A DNA stretch of 64,000 nucleotides from Silvimonas terrae (GCF_014202765.1 NZ_JACHHN010000004.1:124001-188000), one strand, 5' to 3'; positions 20,308-29,574 are shown, counted from the stretch's first letter. The notes: a model not told the origin generated them from the letters alone. Made by a program: numbers and translations.

Positions 20308-21414
20308 TCAAAACCAGCGCTTGTACTTGAAATAACCGGCCAGGCTAACTGCAATGGCCACCATCACGCCCAGCAACACGTAATAGCCATTGTGCGTATG
20401 CAACTCCGGAATATTCTCAAAGTTCATGCCATAAATACCCGCCAACAGGCTCAGCGGCAGAAAGATGGTGGTAATCACGGTCAGCACGCGCATTTGCAGG
20501 TTCATGCGGTGAGATTGCAAAGACAGGTAGGTATCCTGCAGGCTGCCCACCAGATCTCGCAGCGCCTCCACGCTTTCGATCAGCTGCACGGTATGGTCAT
20601 ACACGTCCCGCAGATAAAGCTGGGTTTCCGTGCGAAAGAAATCAGGCTCATCGCGCTGCAAGGTGTTGATCATTTCGCGCAGCGGCCATAGCCCGCGTTT
20701 GACCGCCAGCAAAGAGCGCCGCAGATTCTGGATTTCTCCCAGATGATCAGGGCCGATGCCCGCCTCAAAACTGTCTTCCACGGCTTCAATACGCTCACCA
20801 ATGGCTTCCAGCACGGTGAAGTAGCGGTCCACCAGTTTGTCGAGCATGGAGTACACCAGGTAATCCGCCCCCCAGCGGCGTAGCTGCGATTGTTCGTTTT
20901 GCAGCGCCTCGCGTATCCCCTTGAACGAGCCTGTCGGGCGCTCCTGAAAGGTCAGCACCCAGTTCTGGCCCAGCACGATGGCGATCTGTTCGCTTTCGAT
21001 ATCCGCGTTGTCATCCGCATGCACAAGGCGCGCGGTAATGAACAGATAACCCTGGTAGACCTCCACCTTGGCGCGCTGGCCGGTATTGAGGATGTCCTCC
21101 ATCACCAGCGGATGCAGGCCAAAGTGCCGACCGATGGTCTTGATGAAGTCCGTGTTGGACAAACCGTGCACGTTCACCCAGACGGTGTGATCGGGGCGGG
21201 GCGCGGGTAGATTGCAATCGGTCGGGCTCAGCGGATGCGACGACAGATCATCCGTCTGCGGCCCGAATTCAATCAGGGTTGCCAATGACTCCTGCGTGGG
21301 CGCATCTCCCACATAAACCAGGGTTCCGGGTTGCAAACCGGCTTTGTCTGCGCGCGGGTGGTGCCTTACGCGTTGTGTTCTGTGATTGCCAGTTCGTGAC
21401 CGACGGTTTGCCAT
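20308..21414 (-). CDS. corA: CorA-family magnesium/cobalt transporter
   Basis: A 368-residue channel-type divalent cation transporter. There is a large N-terminal cytoplasmic domain with a coiled-coil region (about 190-300), then two C-terminal helices with the signature YGMNFENIPE (GMN at 329-331) in the pore loop. The ATG at 21414 lies inside the 3' end of ppx (49-bp overlap); GGAGGA nine bases upstream supports it. It is probably co-transcribed with ppx. Magnesium is the default substrate. Confidence 0.93.
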   Translation of the reverse strand: MANRRSRTGNHRTQRVRHHPRADKAGLQPGTLVYVGDAPTQESLATLIEFGPQTDDLSSHPLSPTDCNLPAPRPDHTVWVNVHGLSNTDFIKTIGRHFGLHPLVMEDILNTGQRAKVEVYQGYLFITARLVHADDNADIESEQIAIVLGQNWVLTFQERPTGSFKGIREALQNEQSQLRRWGADYLVYSMLDKLVDRYFTVLEAIGERIEAVEDSFEAGIGPDHLGEIQNLRRSLLAVKRGLWPLREMINTLQRDEPDFFRTETQLYLRDVYDHTVQLIESVEALRDLVGSLQDTYLSLQSHRMNLQMRVLTVITTIFLPLSLLAGIYGMNFENIPELHTHNGYYVLLGVMVAIAVSLAGYFKYKRWF

Positions 21415-22841
21415 GCGTGGGTTTCCTCCATCAATGCATGCCGGGTAAGTGGGCGGGCATCCAGCCAGCCCTTGGGCAGTTTGAGCGTATAACGCTTGCC
21501 GGTGGCATTGAGCGTACAGTCAGGATCAGGATCGTCGTGCCGGGCACGGTGAATAATGCACGCCAGCCGCAGCGCCAGCACCGCTTGCCACAGTGCTTCG
21601 CCGGAAGGTTTGCCGGCTTTTTCCAGCTTGCCGCGTTGAGCCAGGACCAAAGAGGCCAGTTGCGCTTGCTCGCGCCGGGAAAATCCTGGCATATCGGCGT
21701 GTTGCAGAATGTAGGCGGAATGCTTGTGATAGCTGGTGTGCGAGATCGACCGCCCCACCTCATGAAGCATGCCGGCGTAGTACACATCCAGCGCCAGTGC
21801 CGCATTCACCTGCGGCATGGTTTGTGCCAGATGCAGCGCCAGCGCGCCGACCCGCTGCGCCTGCGCGGCATCGGCGTGATAGCGGCGCAAAAAGCCGTTG
21901 ACGGTCTGGGTACGAATATCGTGTTGGCCGTGGCGACCAAGCAGGTCATACAGCACACCATCCCGCAGCGCGCCCTGGGTGATCTGCATGCGCTCGATCC
22001 CCAACAGGTCAAACACTGCGGCCATGATGGCAAAGCCGCCGGCCAGCACCGGGCGACGGTCATCCCGCAGTCCGTTGAGCTTGACCTTGTCCACATGGCC
22101 GGCCTCCAGCAGGATCTGCCGGATACGCGTCAGGCCGGCGCGGGTGATGCCACCACTGGCGATATCATTCAGTTCCATTACGTCGGCCAATGAACGCGCC
22201 GTGCCAGACGTGCCGATGGCCATTTGCCAGTGACGCGCGTGGAACTCTTGTTCCAGTGGCTGGATGACTTCCCCAGCCGCAATTTCCGCCGCCGCCATCC
22301 GGTCAGGCGTGATAATGCCATTGGGAAAAAAGCGCAGGCTCCAGGACACGCAACCCATCAAGGTACTTTCAGTAACCAGGGGAGTGTGCTGGCGGCCGAC
22401 GATGAATTCGGTGGAGCCACCACCGATGTCCACGACCAGACGCTTCTCCCGCGAGGATGGCAGGCTGTGCGAGGCGCCCAGGTAAATCAGCCGTGCTTCT
22501 TCCCGACCCCCGATGATTTCAATGGGAAACCCCAGCGCGGCTTCGGCCTGGGGTAAAAAGGTCTGCCCGTTTTTGGCGACCCGGAAGGTATTGGTGGCCA
22601 CAGCGCGGACCTGATCGGCGCGCAAGCCACGCAGACGCTCACCAAAGCGAGCCAGTGCCTCCAGCGCTTGCTGTTGGGCGTCTGCTGTCAGGTAATTGCG
22701 TTCATCAAGACCGGCACCGAGGCGCACGGTTTCTTTAAAGGTATCCAGCGGCACCACCGTGCTTTCCAGCACGCGCGCCACTTGCAGTCGAAAGCTGTTG
22801 GAGCCGAGGTCAACGGCGGCGATCAAATGGTCGTCGGCCAT
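21366..22841 (-). CDS. ppx: Exopolyphosphatase (Ppx/GppA family)
   Basis: A 491-residue enzyme that hydrolyses polyphosphate, or pppGpp in GppA members. The actin-like ATPase fold is marked by AVDLGSNSFRL at the N-terminus and VVDIGGGSTEFI near 145. The C-terminal HD-type domain is longer than in Ppx1-only proteins, so GppA activity cannot be excluded. The ATG at 22841 is preferred to nearby in-frame starts (22847, 22865) because of its spacing from GGA. It lies downstream of phoU across a terminator, matching a phosphate metabolism grouping. Confidence 0.93.
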   Translation of the reverse strand: MADDHLIAAVDLGSNSFRLQVARVLESTVVPLDTFKETVRLGAGLDERNYLTADAQQQALEALARFGERLRGLRADQVRAVATNTFRVAKNGQTFLPQAEAALGFPIEIIGGREEARLIYLGASHSLPSSREKRLVVDIGGGSTEFIVGRQHTPLVTESTLMGCVSWSLRFFPNGIITPDRMAAAEIAAGEVIQPLEQEFHARHWQMAIGTSGTARSLADVMELNDIASGGITRAGLTRIRQILLEAGHVDKVKLNGLRDDRRPVLAGGFAIMAAVFDLLGIERMQITQGALRDGVLYDLLGRHGQHDIRTQTVNGFLRRYHADAAQAQRVGALALHLAQTMPQVNAALALDVYYAGMLHEVGRSISHTSYHKHSAYILQHADMPGFSRREQAQLASLVLAQRGKLEKAGKPSGEALWQAVLALRLACIIHRARHDDPDPDCTLNATGKRYTLKLPKGWLDARPLTRHALMEETHAWQTVGHELAITEHNA

Positions 22842-22973
22842 GCGCATTCCAGGTAGGTTGAACAAGGTGAAAGGCGGCAGATGACGGCCGCAGTCAGCCC
22901 AACATAGCGAACGATGGCGTGGCTGGCAATTGGCGACATGACCTGGTCAACCCAATTGGCATGAAGCAGACAA

Positions 22974-23002
22974 GAAAAAAGCGGCTCAAGGCCGCTTTTT
23001 TC
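22974..23002. terminator. Terminator between phoU and ppx
   Basis: Stem GCGGC/GCCGC with a five-base loop, framed by six A residues on one side and six T residues on the other. It ends phoU transcription on the minus strand. Confidence 0.88.
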
Positions 23003-23049
23003 GTTCATCCACATCCACCCACCACGGTGCACTGTTGGCACCACGCAGC

Positions 23050-23766
23050 TCATTCGCCTTCGCGCGGGGTCAGGATCAGGCGCTCAACTTCTTCCTGGCT
23101 CTTGTGGCGGATATCCAGACCCTTGACCAGGAACACCACTTGCTCGGCCACGTTCACGGCCAGATCACCAATGCGTTCGATCGCCTTGGCGATCCACAGA
23201 ATATCCAGCGTCAGCGAAATGGTGCGTGGATCTTCCATCATCAAGGTGATCAACTGGCGTTGCAGGCTGCGGTATTCATCATCCAGACGGCTATCGTCAC
23301 GGATCACCTGGGTAGCTTGCAGCACATCCAGGCGCGCAAATGCGTCCAGCGCCTTGGAGAGCATATCCAGCGCGTCTTCAGCGATGTGATTGAGCTCGTT
23401 AAAGCGCGGTACTTGCAGACGGCCGCTGTCATAAATGTTCTTGGCACGGCGGCAGATACGGGCAGCCTTGTCGCCAATGCGCTCCAGGTCTTCCACCGAT
23501 TTGATCACGGTCATGACCATACGCAGATCACCGGCGGCCGGTTGGCGGCGGGCAATCATGTGAATGCACATGTCATCCAGTTGCACGTGCATCTGGTTCA
23601 CACGTTCTTCCTGTTCCAGCACCTTGTTCACAATGACAAGGTCACCGGACGCCAGGGCTTCCATGGCCAGACGAACCTGTTCTTCGACCAGCCCCGCCAT
23701 ACCCAGCACGTTGGAACGAATTGCCTCAAGTTCTGTATCGAATTGCTTGGAAATGTGTTCGGCCAT
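23050..23766 (-). CDS. phoU: Phosphate transport regulator PhoU
   Basis: A 238-residue all-helical protein with two PhoU repeats. The metal-binding motifs are ERIGDKAARICRRA at about 95-108 and ERIGDLAVNVAEQ near 197. PhoU links the Pst transporter to PhoR/PhoB signalling and limits phosphate uptake. No pst genes are in view; the neighbour is ppx. The ATG at 23766 has GGAG nine bases upstream. Confidence 0.97.
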   Translation of the reverse strand: MAEHISKQFDTELEAIRSNVLGMAGLVEEQVRLAMEALASGDLVIVNKVLEQEERVNQMHVQLDDMCIHMIARRQPAAGDLRMVMTVIKSVEDLERIGDKAARICRRAKNIYDSGRLQVPRFNELNHIAEDALDMLSKALDAFARLDVLQATQVIRDDSRLDDEYRSLQRQLITLMMEDPRTISLTLDILWIAKAIERIGDLAVNVAEQVVFLVKGLDIRHKSQEEVERLILTPREGE

Positions 23767-23887
23767 TGAGGCAGTCTCCGACTGAGTGCGGTTTGTTATC
23801 TAAGCGCGGTAACATAACACGGGTTTGTTACCAATATGTTGCAAGTCCATGGCAGGCCAGCCTGACCCGCCATGCACCCCGCCATTT

Positions 23888-24544
23888 TTACTTATAGGTC
23901 TTGACGCCTTCTGCCGTGCCCAGCAACAAGACATCGGCACGACGACACGCAAACAAACCGTTGGTGACCACACCGACGATCTGGTTCAACTGGGTTTCCA
24001 GCTTGGTGGCCTCAGAAACCTGCCAGCCATGGACATCCAGAATCACATTGCCGTTATCTGTAATCACGCCTTCACGATAGGCCGGGTGGCCACCCAGTTT
24101 GACGATCTCGCGGGCGACGTAAGAACGCGCCATCGGGATCACTTCTACCGGGACGGGAAATTTGCCCAGCACGCTGACGTATTTGCTTTCGTCCGCGATA
24201 CAGATGAATTTCTCGGCCACGGCGGAGACAATTTTCTCGCGCGTCAGCGCCGCGCCGCCGCCCTTGATCATTTGTAACTGGTGATTGATTTCATCCGCGC
24301 CATCCACGTACACCGGCAGTTTGTCGATGGTGTTGAGATCAAATACTTCAATCCCAAGGCCCATCAGGCGCTTGACGCTGGCTTCGGACGAGGACACGGC
24401 ACCCTTGATCCGGCCCTTGATGGTGCCCAGCGCATCAATAAAGTAATTGGCCGTCGAGCCTGTGCCCACGCCAACAATGCAGTCATCCGGCACGTATTGC
24501 AGGGCCGCGCGGCCTACAGCTTCTTTCAGTTCGTTTTGCGTCAT
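23888..24544 (-). CDS. rpiA: Ribose-5-phosphate isomerase A
   Basis: RpiA, 218 residues, interconverts ribose-5-phosphate and ribulose-5-phosphate in the pentose phosphate pathway. Conserved segments: [15 protein letters not shown] (about 25-39), YVDGADEIN (about 78-86) and [11 protein letters not shown] (about 93-103) with the catalytic Asp/Lys region. GGAG nine bases upstream supports the ATG. It stands alone between phoU and a MarC gene. Confidence 0.98.
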   Translation of the reverse strand: MTQNELKEAVGRAALQYVPDDCIVGVGTGSTANYFIDALGTIKGRIKGAVSSSEASVKRLMGLGIEVFDLNTIDKLPVYVDGADEINHQLQMIKGGGAALTREKIVSAVAEKFICIADESKYVSVLGKFPVPVEVIPMARSYVAREIVKLGGHPAYREGVITDNGNVILDVHGWQVSEATKLETQLNQIVGVVTNGLFACRRADVLLLGTAEGVKTYK

Positions 24545-24726
24545 CGGGTCAAGCTCCGTTAGTGGAAAACAGCGTGCCGGCCGGTGCCGGTGAATGGTCG
24601 CAATTGTAGCAGGCGCACGCTAGCCTGGAGCCGCTAACACGACCCAGTGCTGGTGAGGCACGCCAAACGAAGACAGTACGTGTGGTACGGAACGTAACGA
24701 CGCCAGCAGGGTTGTGTTCGCGGCGC

Positions 24727-25338
24727 TCAATGCAGAGTGGAAAGCCAGGTGCGAATACCGGCCAGCAACATTTCCACGGCAATAGCCGTCAAGATCAGGC
24801 CCATCAGGCGTTCAAAGGCCTGGGTCAGGCGCTCGCCCAGCCAGTAGCTGATCCGTTCGGAAAACAACAGGGTCAGGCCACAGATCAGCATGGTGATCGC
24901 CAATGCACCCACCCATTCCCACAGTCGGTCCGGATCGTGCGAGACCAGCAACAGCACGGTGGCAAGGGCCGAAGGGCCCGCCAACAGCGGCACCGCCAGC
25001 GGCACAATGAAGGGTTCGCCAGACGGCGCGCCATCCCCAAATACGCCATCGGCCTTGGGGAAGATCATTCTGAGGGCGATCAAAAACAGGATGATGCCAC
25101 CGGCAATGCCCAGCGAAGTCTCGGACAAATGCATGACCTGCAAAAAGCCCTGACCAAACACCATAAACGCCAGCAAGATGCAAAACGCCACCAGCGTTTC
25201 CCGCAAGATGACCTTGACCCGGCGCGCTCGCGGCACTTTCTTTAGCAGGGAAACAAACAGCGGCAAACCGCCCAGCGGATCGGTCACCAACAGTAGCAAG
25301 ACCAGTGCGGAGAAGAATGTATGTGTCATATGCGCCAT
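24727..25338 (-). CDS. MarC-family inner-membrane protein
   Basis: A 203-residue membrane protein with six hydrophobic segments and the family N-terminus VTDPLGGLPLFVSLL (about 18-32) plus PLAVPLLAGPSALATVLLL near 112-130. The MarC/YhgN family was once linked to antibiotic resistance, but its function is unknown. Two ATGs (25338 and 25329) are possible; neither has a strong ribosome site. Divergent from the FTR1 gene, with a Fur-box-like palindrome between them. Confidence 0.88.
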   Translation of the reverse strand: MAHMTHTFFSALVLLLLVTDPLGGLPLFVSLLKKVPRARRVKVILRETLVAFCILLAFMVFGQGFLQVMHLSETSLGIAGGIILFLIALRMIFPKADGVFGDGAPSGEPFIVPLAVPLLAGPSALATVLLLVSHDPDRLWEWVGALAITMLICGLTLLFSERISYWLGERLTQAFERLMGLILTAIAVEMLLAGIRTWLSTLH

Positions 25339-25417
25339 TCTCGCATATCGGTCTGGTAATAATTTGACCTGCCTTTAATTTCCCAGGCTTGATCTAAGTT
25401 TGGCAATCCAGAATAAT

Positions 25418-25438
25418 AAATGAGAATAGATCGCATTT
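25418..25438. promoter_or_regulatory. Fur-box-like operator
   Basis: A 21-bp imperfect palindrome with half sites AAATGAGAAT and TCGCATTT. It matches the common Fur operator pattern (AAATGAGAAT and its mirror) at 18 of 21 positions by my alignment. It lies 92 bp upstream of an FTR1 iron permease and about 80 bp upstream of the divergent MarC gene. Iron-dependent repression of the permease is the natural reading. Confidence 0.65.
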
Positions 25439-25529
25439 AATGTATCAAGTCATGCCCGGCCCCGCTCAGGCGGTTGCGCGATTGACCGACTCGGCATGAC
25501 ACGCGCCCGCCTGGCGCCATAAGGAACTC

Positions 25530-26390
25530 ATGGCCAATATCCTGTTTGTTGTCTGGCGCGAGAGCGTGGAAGCGCTGCTTGTGATCGGTATCCTGTTTGC
25601 CTGGCTGCGCAACGCCGGGCTGAACCAGGGGATGAAGTATCTGTGGGGCGGTGTGGTGGCCGGCCTTGCCCTGGCAGGTGCCCTGGCTGGCGCCATGATG
25701 GCGCTGGAAAGCGTATTGCCGGATGGCTCAATCGAATATTTCCAGCTGGCCATGGTGCTGATCGCCAGTGGCTTGATCGTGCAGATGGTGTTCTGGATGC
25801 GCATTCACGGCCGCACGCTCAAGAAAGAACTGGAAGGCGAGATGTCGCAAGCTGCGGCCAAAGCCAACTGGTGGGGGCTGATGGTGGTGGTCATGCTGGC
25901 GGTCGCGCGCGAAGGCTCGGAAGCCGTGGTATTCCTCTACGGCCTCGGGCTGGGTTCAGGTAGCGTGGGCCAAACCATTCTGGCGATTGTGCTGGGCCTG
26001 GCGCTGGCATTCCTGACCTTCTGGTTGCTGCAACAAGGCGGCAAGATTTTCTCCTGGCGGCTGTTTTTCAAGATCACCGAAATCATGTTGCTGTTCCTGG
26101 CGGCATCCATGCTGATCAACGGCGTGGAACGTATGATCGGGCTGGACTGGATTCCAGGCCTGGTTGATCCGCTGTGGAATACCTCGATGGTACTGGATGA
26201 CACCAGCCGCTTTGGTGGTGTGGTCGGCGCGTTGACCGGTTACCGGGCACAGCCGGCACTGACCATGGTGCTGGTGTACGCGGCGTACTGGATTGCCGTC
26301 GTGGTGGCACTCAAGCGTGTGAGCGCAAAGCAGAACAAGCCCAAGCCGGCCCCGGTGGCAGCGCAAGCCGCCAGTCAGTCCGGTCGCTAA
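25530..26390 (+). CDS. FTR1-family iron permease
   Basis: A 286-residue polytopic membrane protein. The two iron-binding REXXE motifs of the FTR1/EfeU family are present: RESVE (about 10-14) near the N-terminus and REGSE (about 131-135), each within a hydrophobic helix. It imports ferric (or oxidised ferrous) iron. There is no EfeO or EfeB gene alongside, so an accessory oxidase would be encoded elsewhere. The C-terminal tail is Lys/Ala-rich and cytoplasmic. A Fur-like box lies upstream and a terminator downstream. Confidence 0.92.
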   Translation: MANILFVVWRESVEALLVIGILFAWLRNAGLNQGMKYLWGGVVAGLALAGALAGAMMALESVLPDGSIEYFQLAMVLIASGLIVQMVFWMRIHGRTLKKELEGEMSQAAAKANWWGLMVVVMLAVAREGSEAVVFLYGLGLGSGSVGQTILAIVLGLALAFLTFWLLQQGGKIFSWRLFFKITEIMLLFLAASMLINGVERMIGLDWIPGLVDPLWNTSMVLDDTSRFGGVVGALTGYRAQPALTMVLVYAAYWIAVVVALKRVSAKQNKPKPAPVAAQAASQSGR

Positions 26391-26411
26391 GCCTGACGTG
26401 GTAGACCCAAC

Positions 26412-26437
26412 AAAGCCGCCCTGACCGGGCGGTTTTG
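26412..26437 (+). terminator. Terminator of the FTR1 gene
   Basis: Stem CCGCCC/GGGCGG (26416-26421 with 26427-26432) with a five-base loop, followed by TTTTGTTTTG. Confidence 0.8.
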
Positions 26438-26536
26438 TTTTGTGCCGCTGTTACGCAGGCAAATGTGCAGGGCTGTGTCCTCCAGCGGCGGGCGGGATCG
26501 TTACAATAAGCTAACCCACCTTCGATCCGGCCAATC

Positions 26537-27109
26537 ATGAGCGATATCGCAGCCCCCACCGCCCCCATGGCGATTACCCCCTGGACGCTCTTTTACACTT
26601 TCGCCAGCATGGGCCTGCAGGGCTTTGGCGGCGTCATGGCCTGGGCCAGGCGCATTCTGGTCGAAGACCGTGGCTGGGTGGATAACCGCGAGTTCACAGA
26701 GTTACTGGCGCTCTCGCAAATTCTGCCCGGCCCCAACATCTGCAATCTGGCCAGCATTCTGGGTTATCGCTGGTGTGGTGTCCGTGGCGCGGTGGCCGCC
26801 GTGGTGGGTCTGTTAGGGCCATCCGGACTGATCGTGCTGGGGATTGGCGCCCTCTATGAGCATTACCAGAACGCGCCAGGGGTTGAGGGCGCAGTCCATG
26901 GCATGACGGCCGTGGCGGTGGGGCTGGTGTTTGCGGCAGGCGTGAAGCTGGCACAAAGCCAGCCGCGCAACCTGCGTGGCCCGGTGCTGGGCATCGCCGC
27001 GCTGATTGCCGTTGCCGCCTTGCACTGGCCGCTGGTGTGGGTGTTGGGCGTATTGATCCCGCTGGCTCTGGTCCTGGAATGGCGCAGCAGCCGGAGTACC
27101 AACCCATGA
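26537..27109 (+). CDS. Chromate transporter, first half-size CHR subunit
   Basis: A 190-residue membrane protein matching one half of the CHR (ChrA) family: FASMGLQGFGG near 22-32 and LALSQILPGPNICNLA near 56-71 are the family signature. Short CHR proteins occur as pairs with opposite membrane topology. Its stop overlaps the start of the second subunit (ATGA at 27106). The family exports chromate or takes up related anions; the true substrate here is not known. Confidence 0.9.
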   Translation: MSDIAAPTAPMAITPWTLFYTFASMGLQGFGGVMAWARRILVEDRGWVDNREFTELLALSQILPGPNICNLASILGYRWCGVRGAVAAVVGLLGPSGLIVLGIGALYEHYQNAPGVEGAVHGMTAVAVGLVFAAGVKLAQSQPRNLRGPVLGIAALIAVAALHWPLVWVLGVLIPLALVLEWRSSRSTNP

Positions 27110-27627
27110 GCATCCTGATCCAGCTCTTTCTGCAGTTTGTATTGATCAGCCTGCTGGCCTTTGGCGGGGCCAGCGCCACCCTGCCAGAAATGCACCGCTT
27201 TCTGGTGGTGCAGCATCATTGGGTGGATGACCACACTTTCAGTTCGCTCTACGCCATCTCTCAGGCTGCTCCCGGCCCCAATGTGTTGTTCGTCGCCCTG
27301 TTTGGCTGGCATGTGGCGGGGCTGGCCGGCGCGGCGGTCACCCTGTTTGCCATGTGTATCCCTGCTGCGCTGCTGGCTTTGCTGGTGGAGCATTATATGA
27401 GTCGCTACCCGCACCACACCTGGCACCTGGTGCTGCGCCGGGCGCTGGCGCCGATCACCATCGGGCTGGTTTTTGCTACGGCCCTGATTGTGTTTCAAGG
27501 CGCGCCGGTGCACATCGGCGCAATTTTGCTGGTGATTGCCACCACCTGGATCACCCTGCGGACCCGTTTCAACGCCTTGTGGCTGATTGCCCTTGGCGCC
27601 TTGCTGGGCGTGCTGGGCTGGGTCTGA
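27106..27627 (+). CDS. Chromate transporter, second half-size CHR subunit
   Basis: A 173-residue partner of the preceding gene, with the matching signature LAFGGASATLPEM (about 16-28) and AISQAAPGPNVLFVALFG (about 49-66). The ATG at 27106 overlaps the upstream stop, so the two subunits should be made in similar amounts. An in-frame start at 27037 was rejected because it lies inside the upstream gene and gives non-hydrophobic sequence. Confidence 0.9.
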   Translation: MSILIQLFLQFVLISLLAFGGASATLPEMHRFLVVQHHWVDDHTFSSLYAISQAAPGPNVLFVALFGWHVAGLAGAAVTLFAMCIPAALLALLVEHYMSRYPHHTWHLVLRRALAPITIGLVFATALIVFQGAPVHIGAILLVIATTWITLRTRFNALWLIALGALLGVLGWV

Positions 27628-27719
27628 CAACCTGTCAAACCCGACCTTGCGGCCCGCAGCAGGGCCATCCATGCTAAAGCGCTTACCCAAACCCGTTCTT
27701 TATCAGTGGATAACCCCCA

Positions 27720-28109
27720 ATGTCTTTGATGAATCATGTCTCGGTCGGCACCAACCAGTTTGATACTGCCACCCGGTTTTACGATGCCGTCATGGCCGCG
27801 CTCGGCGCCAAACGGGTGATGGAATTTCCGGGTGCGGTTGCTTATGGCCACCAGGTACCGGAATTCTGGGTGCAACGCCCGTATGACGGCAAAGATGCCG
27901 GCTCGGCCAATGGCGTTCACTTTGGTTTTAACGCCGCCAGCAAAGCGCAAGTGGACGCATTTCATGCCGCCGCACTCGCTGCCGGTGGCACGGATGATGG
28001 CAAGCCTGGTCCGCGCGTGGATTACGGCGCGCAATATTACGGTGCGTTTGTACGTGATCCGGATGGCAACAAGATCGAAGCCATGTTCTGGGATGAAAGC
28101 GCCGCGTGA
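27720..28109 (+). CDS. VOC-family (glyoxalase/dioxygenase-like) protein
   Basis: A 129-residue metal-binding fold protein of the vicinal oxygen chelate superfamily: paired beta-alpha-beta-beta-beta modules, with MNHVSVGTNQFDTATRFYD at the start and FVRDPDGNKIEAMFW at the end (H and E as likely metal ligands). Similar to many uncharacterised lactoylglutathione lyase-like proteins; the substrate cannot be given. A terminator follows. Confidence 0.88.
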   Translation: MSLMNHVSVGTNQFDTATRFYDAVMAALGAKRVMEFPGAVAYGHQVPEFWVQRPYDGKDAGSANGVHFGFNAASKAQVDAFHAAALAAGGTDDGKPGPRVDYGAQYYGAFVRDPDGNKIEAMFWDESAA

Positions 28110-28130
28110 ATACGCCTGCGCCATTAAACA

Positions 28131-28158
28131 AAAAAAGGGCCTCACTGAGGCCCTTTTT
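28131..28158. terminator. Bidirectional terminator between VOC and ndh genes
   Basis: Stem GGGCCTC/GAGGCCC around a three-base loop (28137-28153), with A6 on the left and T5 on the right. It serves convergent genes on both strands. Confidence 0.9.
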
Positions 28159-28181
28159 GCTGGTTCGCTTCTGCCGCCGTA

Positions 28182-29387
28182 TCAAGCCACCACCGGGATC
28201 AGCGGATCAGCCGCGGCAAATGCCTCAGCGCGGTCGGCTGCGGGCGGGTAAATCCATACGGTGCAGATTTGTGTCTTGAGGGATTTGGCCTCTTCCCTCA
28301 CCAGCTTGACCTGGCGATCCCACCCTTCGGTGTACACCGCACCCCACGCGCCCAGATCCAGGCAGGTCACATATTTGGGCTGGCTATACGGGATTGGCGT
28401 GACGCCCAGCAAATCAGCGGCGACGTTGTTGCCCGCCGAGCGCCCCAAAGCAATCGCGTGCTGGCAGGTCATCAGGGCGTAGTTACCCAGATCATCGGTT
28501 GCGGCATAAGCCGTGTCACCAGTGGCGAAAATATCGTTCTGACCGATCACCTTCAGATGTTCATCGACATGCAGGCGGCCGTGGGCATCGCGTTCACCCG
28601 GCACCTGTTCGGTGAGTGCATTGGCGCGCACACCGACAGTCCAGACTACGGTTTTGGCCTCGATACGCCGGCCGTCTGTCAACGTCACACCATCGGCATC
28701 CACTGCGGCGACGCCCGCGTTCAGGCACCATTCCACACCCAGCTCCGCGCAAGCCTCGGCAATCACCGGGCGGATTTCCTCGCCCAGGCTGCCACCTGCT
28801 TGTTCGCCCCGATCCACGACAATCACCTTCACCCTGGCGTCGTTCCCCAGCGCGGCGCGCAAGCGTGCCGGCATTTCGGTCGCGGTTTCGATCCCGGTAA
28901 AACCACCCCCGGCCACCACCACGGTATTGCGGGCGGCAGATTCAGGCAGCGTATTCAAGGCCTTGATGTGCGCCTCCAGCCGCATGGCGTGCTCAATCTG
29001 GTCCACATCGAATGCAAACTCGCTCACGCCAGCCAAGGTGGGCCGGACCACCCGGCTACCTGTCGCCAACACCAGTTTGTCGTAACTGAAACTGACTTCC
29101 TCGCCGTGCTCGTCGGTGTACTGCACGCGCTTGCCGGCGACATCAATGGTTTTGGCCATCCCCTTGATGAACTTCACCCCAACAGCGGCAAACAGTTCGG
29201 CCAGCGGGGCTTTCATCTGGTGCACTTCTGATTCGTAAAAACGCGGGCGCACACGCAGTTCTGCGGCGGGAGCCAGCACGGTCACTTCGACATCGACGCG
29301 GCCTTCTTGATCCAGCAAACGGGCCGCGCTCAGCGCGCTCCACATGCCACCAAAACCAGAACCGAGCACCAGAATGTGTTGTTTCAT
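28182..29387 (-). CDS. Type II NADH dehydrogenase-like FAD oxidoreductase
   Basis: A 401-residue flavoprotein. The N-terminal FAD-binding motif is VLGSGFGGMWSA (about 6-17), the second dinucleotide fold is VVVAGGGFTGIETATE (about 160-175), and the FAD-ribityl motif is IFATGDTAY (about 292-300). Similar proteins pass electrons from NADH to quinone without pumping protons. The C-terminus lacks an obvious membrane helix, so peripheral attachment is likely. It is divergent from an Rrf2-type regulator; its promoter is covered by a perfect palindrome. Confidence 0.88.
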   Translation of the reverse strand: MKQHILVLGSGFGGMWSALSAARLLDQEGRVDVEVTVLAPAAELRVRPRFYESEVHQMKAPLAELFAAVGVKFIKGMAKTIDVAGKRVQYTDEHGEEVSFSYDKLVLATGSRVVRPTLAGVSEFAFDVDQIEHAMRLEAHIKALNTLPESAARNTVVVAGGGFTGIETATEMPARLRAALGNDARVKVIVVDRGEQAGGSLGEEIRPVIAEACAELGVEWCLNAGVAAVDADGVTLTDGRRIEAKTVVWTVGVRANALTEQVPGERDAHGRLHVDEHLKVIGQNDIFATGDTAYAATDDLGNYALMTCQHAIALGRSAGNNVAADLLGVTPIPYSQPKYVTCLDLGAWGAVYTEGWDRQVKLVREEAKSLKTQICTVWIYPPAADRAEAFAAADPLIPVVA

Positions 29388-29454
29388 TTTTCAATATCCG
29401 ACAAGTAAAAAGGCTGTTACTGATCGCCGTCTGTTGACCCCACGTCGACGACCC

Positions 29455-29492
29455 ATAACTACGACTATAATGATCGTAGTTATGCTTTGCAA
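29455..29492 (-). promoter_or_regulatory. ndh-like promoter overlapped by a perfect palindromic operator
   Basis: Arms ATAACTACGA (29455-29464) and TCGTAGTTAT (29474-29483) form a perfect 10-bp inverted repeat with a nine-base spacer. On the minus strand TTGCAA (29492-29487), a 17-base spacer and TATAGT (29469-29464) form a promoter for the flavoprotein gene, with its -10 box inside the palindrome. The divergent Rrf2 gene encodes the obvious candidate repressor. Confidence 0.65.
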
Positions 29493-29544
29493 CTGCCTGG
29501 CGCACCAACAAATCACACAACAGGCCGCGCCAAAACGCACAACC

Positions 29545-29574
29545 TTGTGATTGCAAAGACAAAAATGCTAATAT
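29545..29574 (+). promoter_or_regulatory. Probable promoter of the Rrf2 gene
   Basis: TTGTGA (29545-29550), 18-base spacer, TAATAT (29569-29574), about 28 bp upstream of the ATG at 29602. The ribosome site GGAG is at about 29592. Confidence 0.55.
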
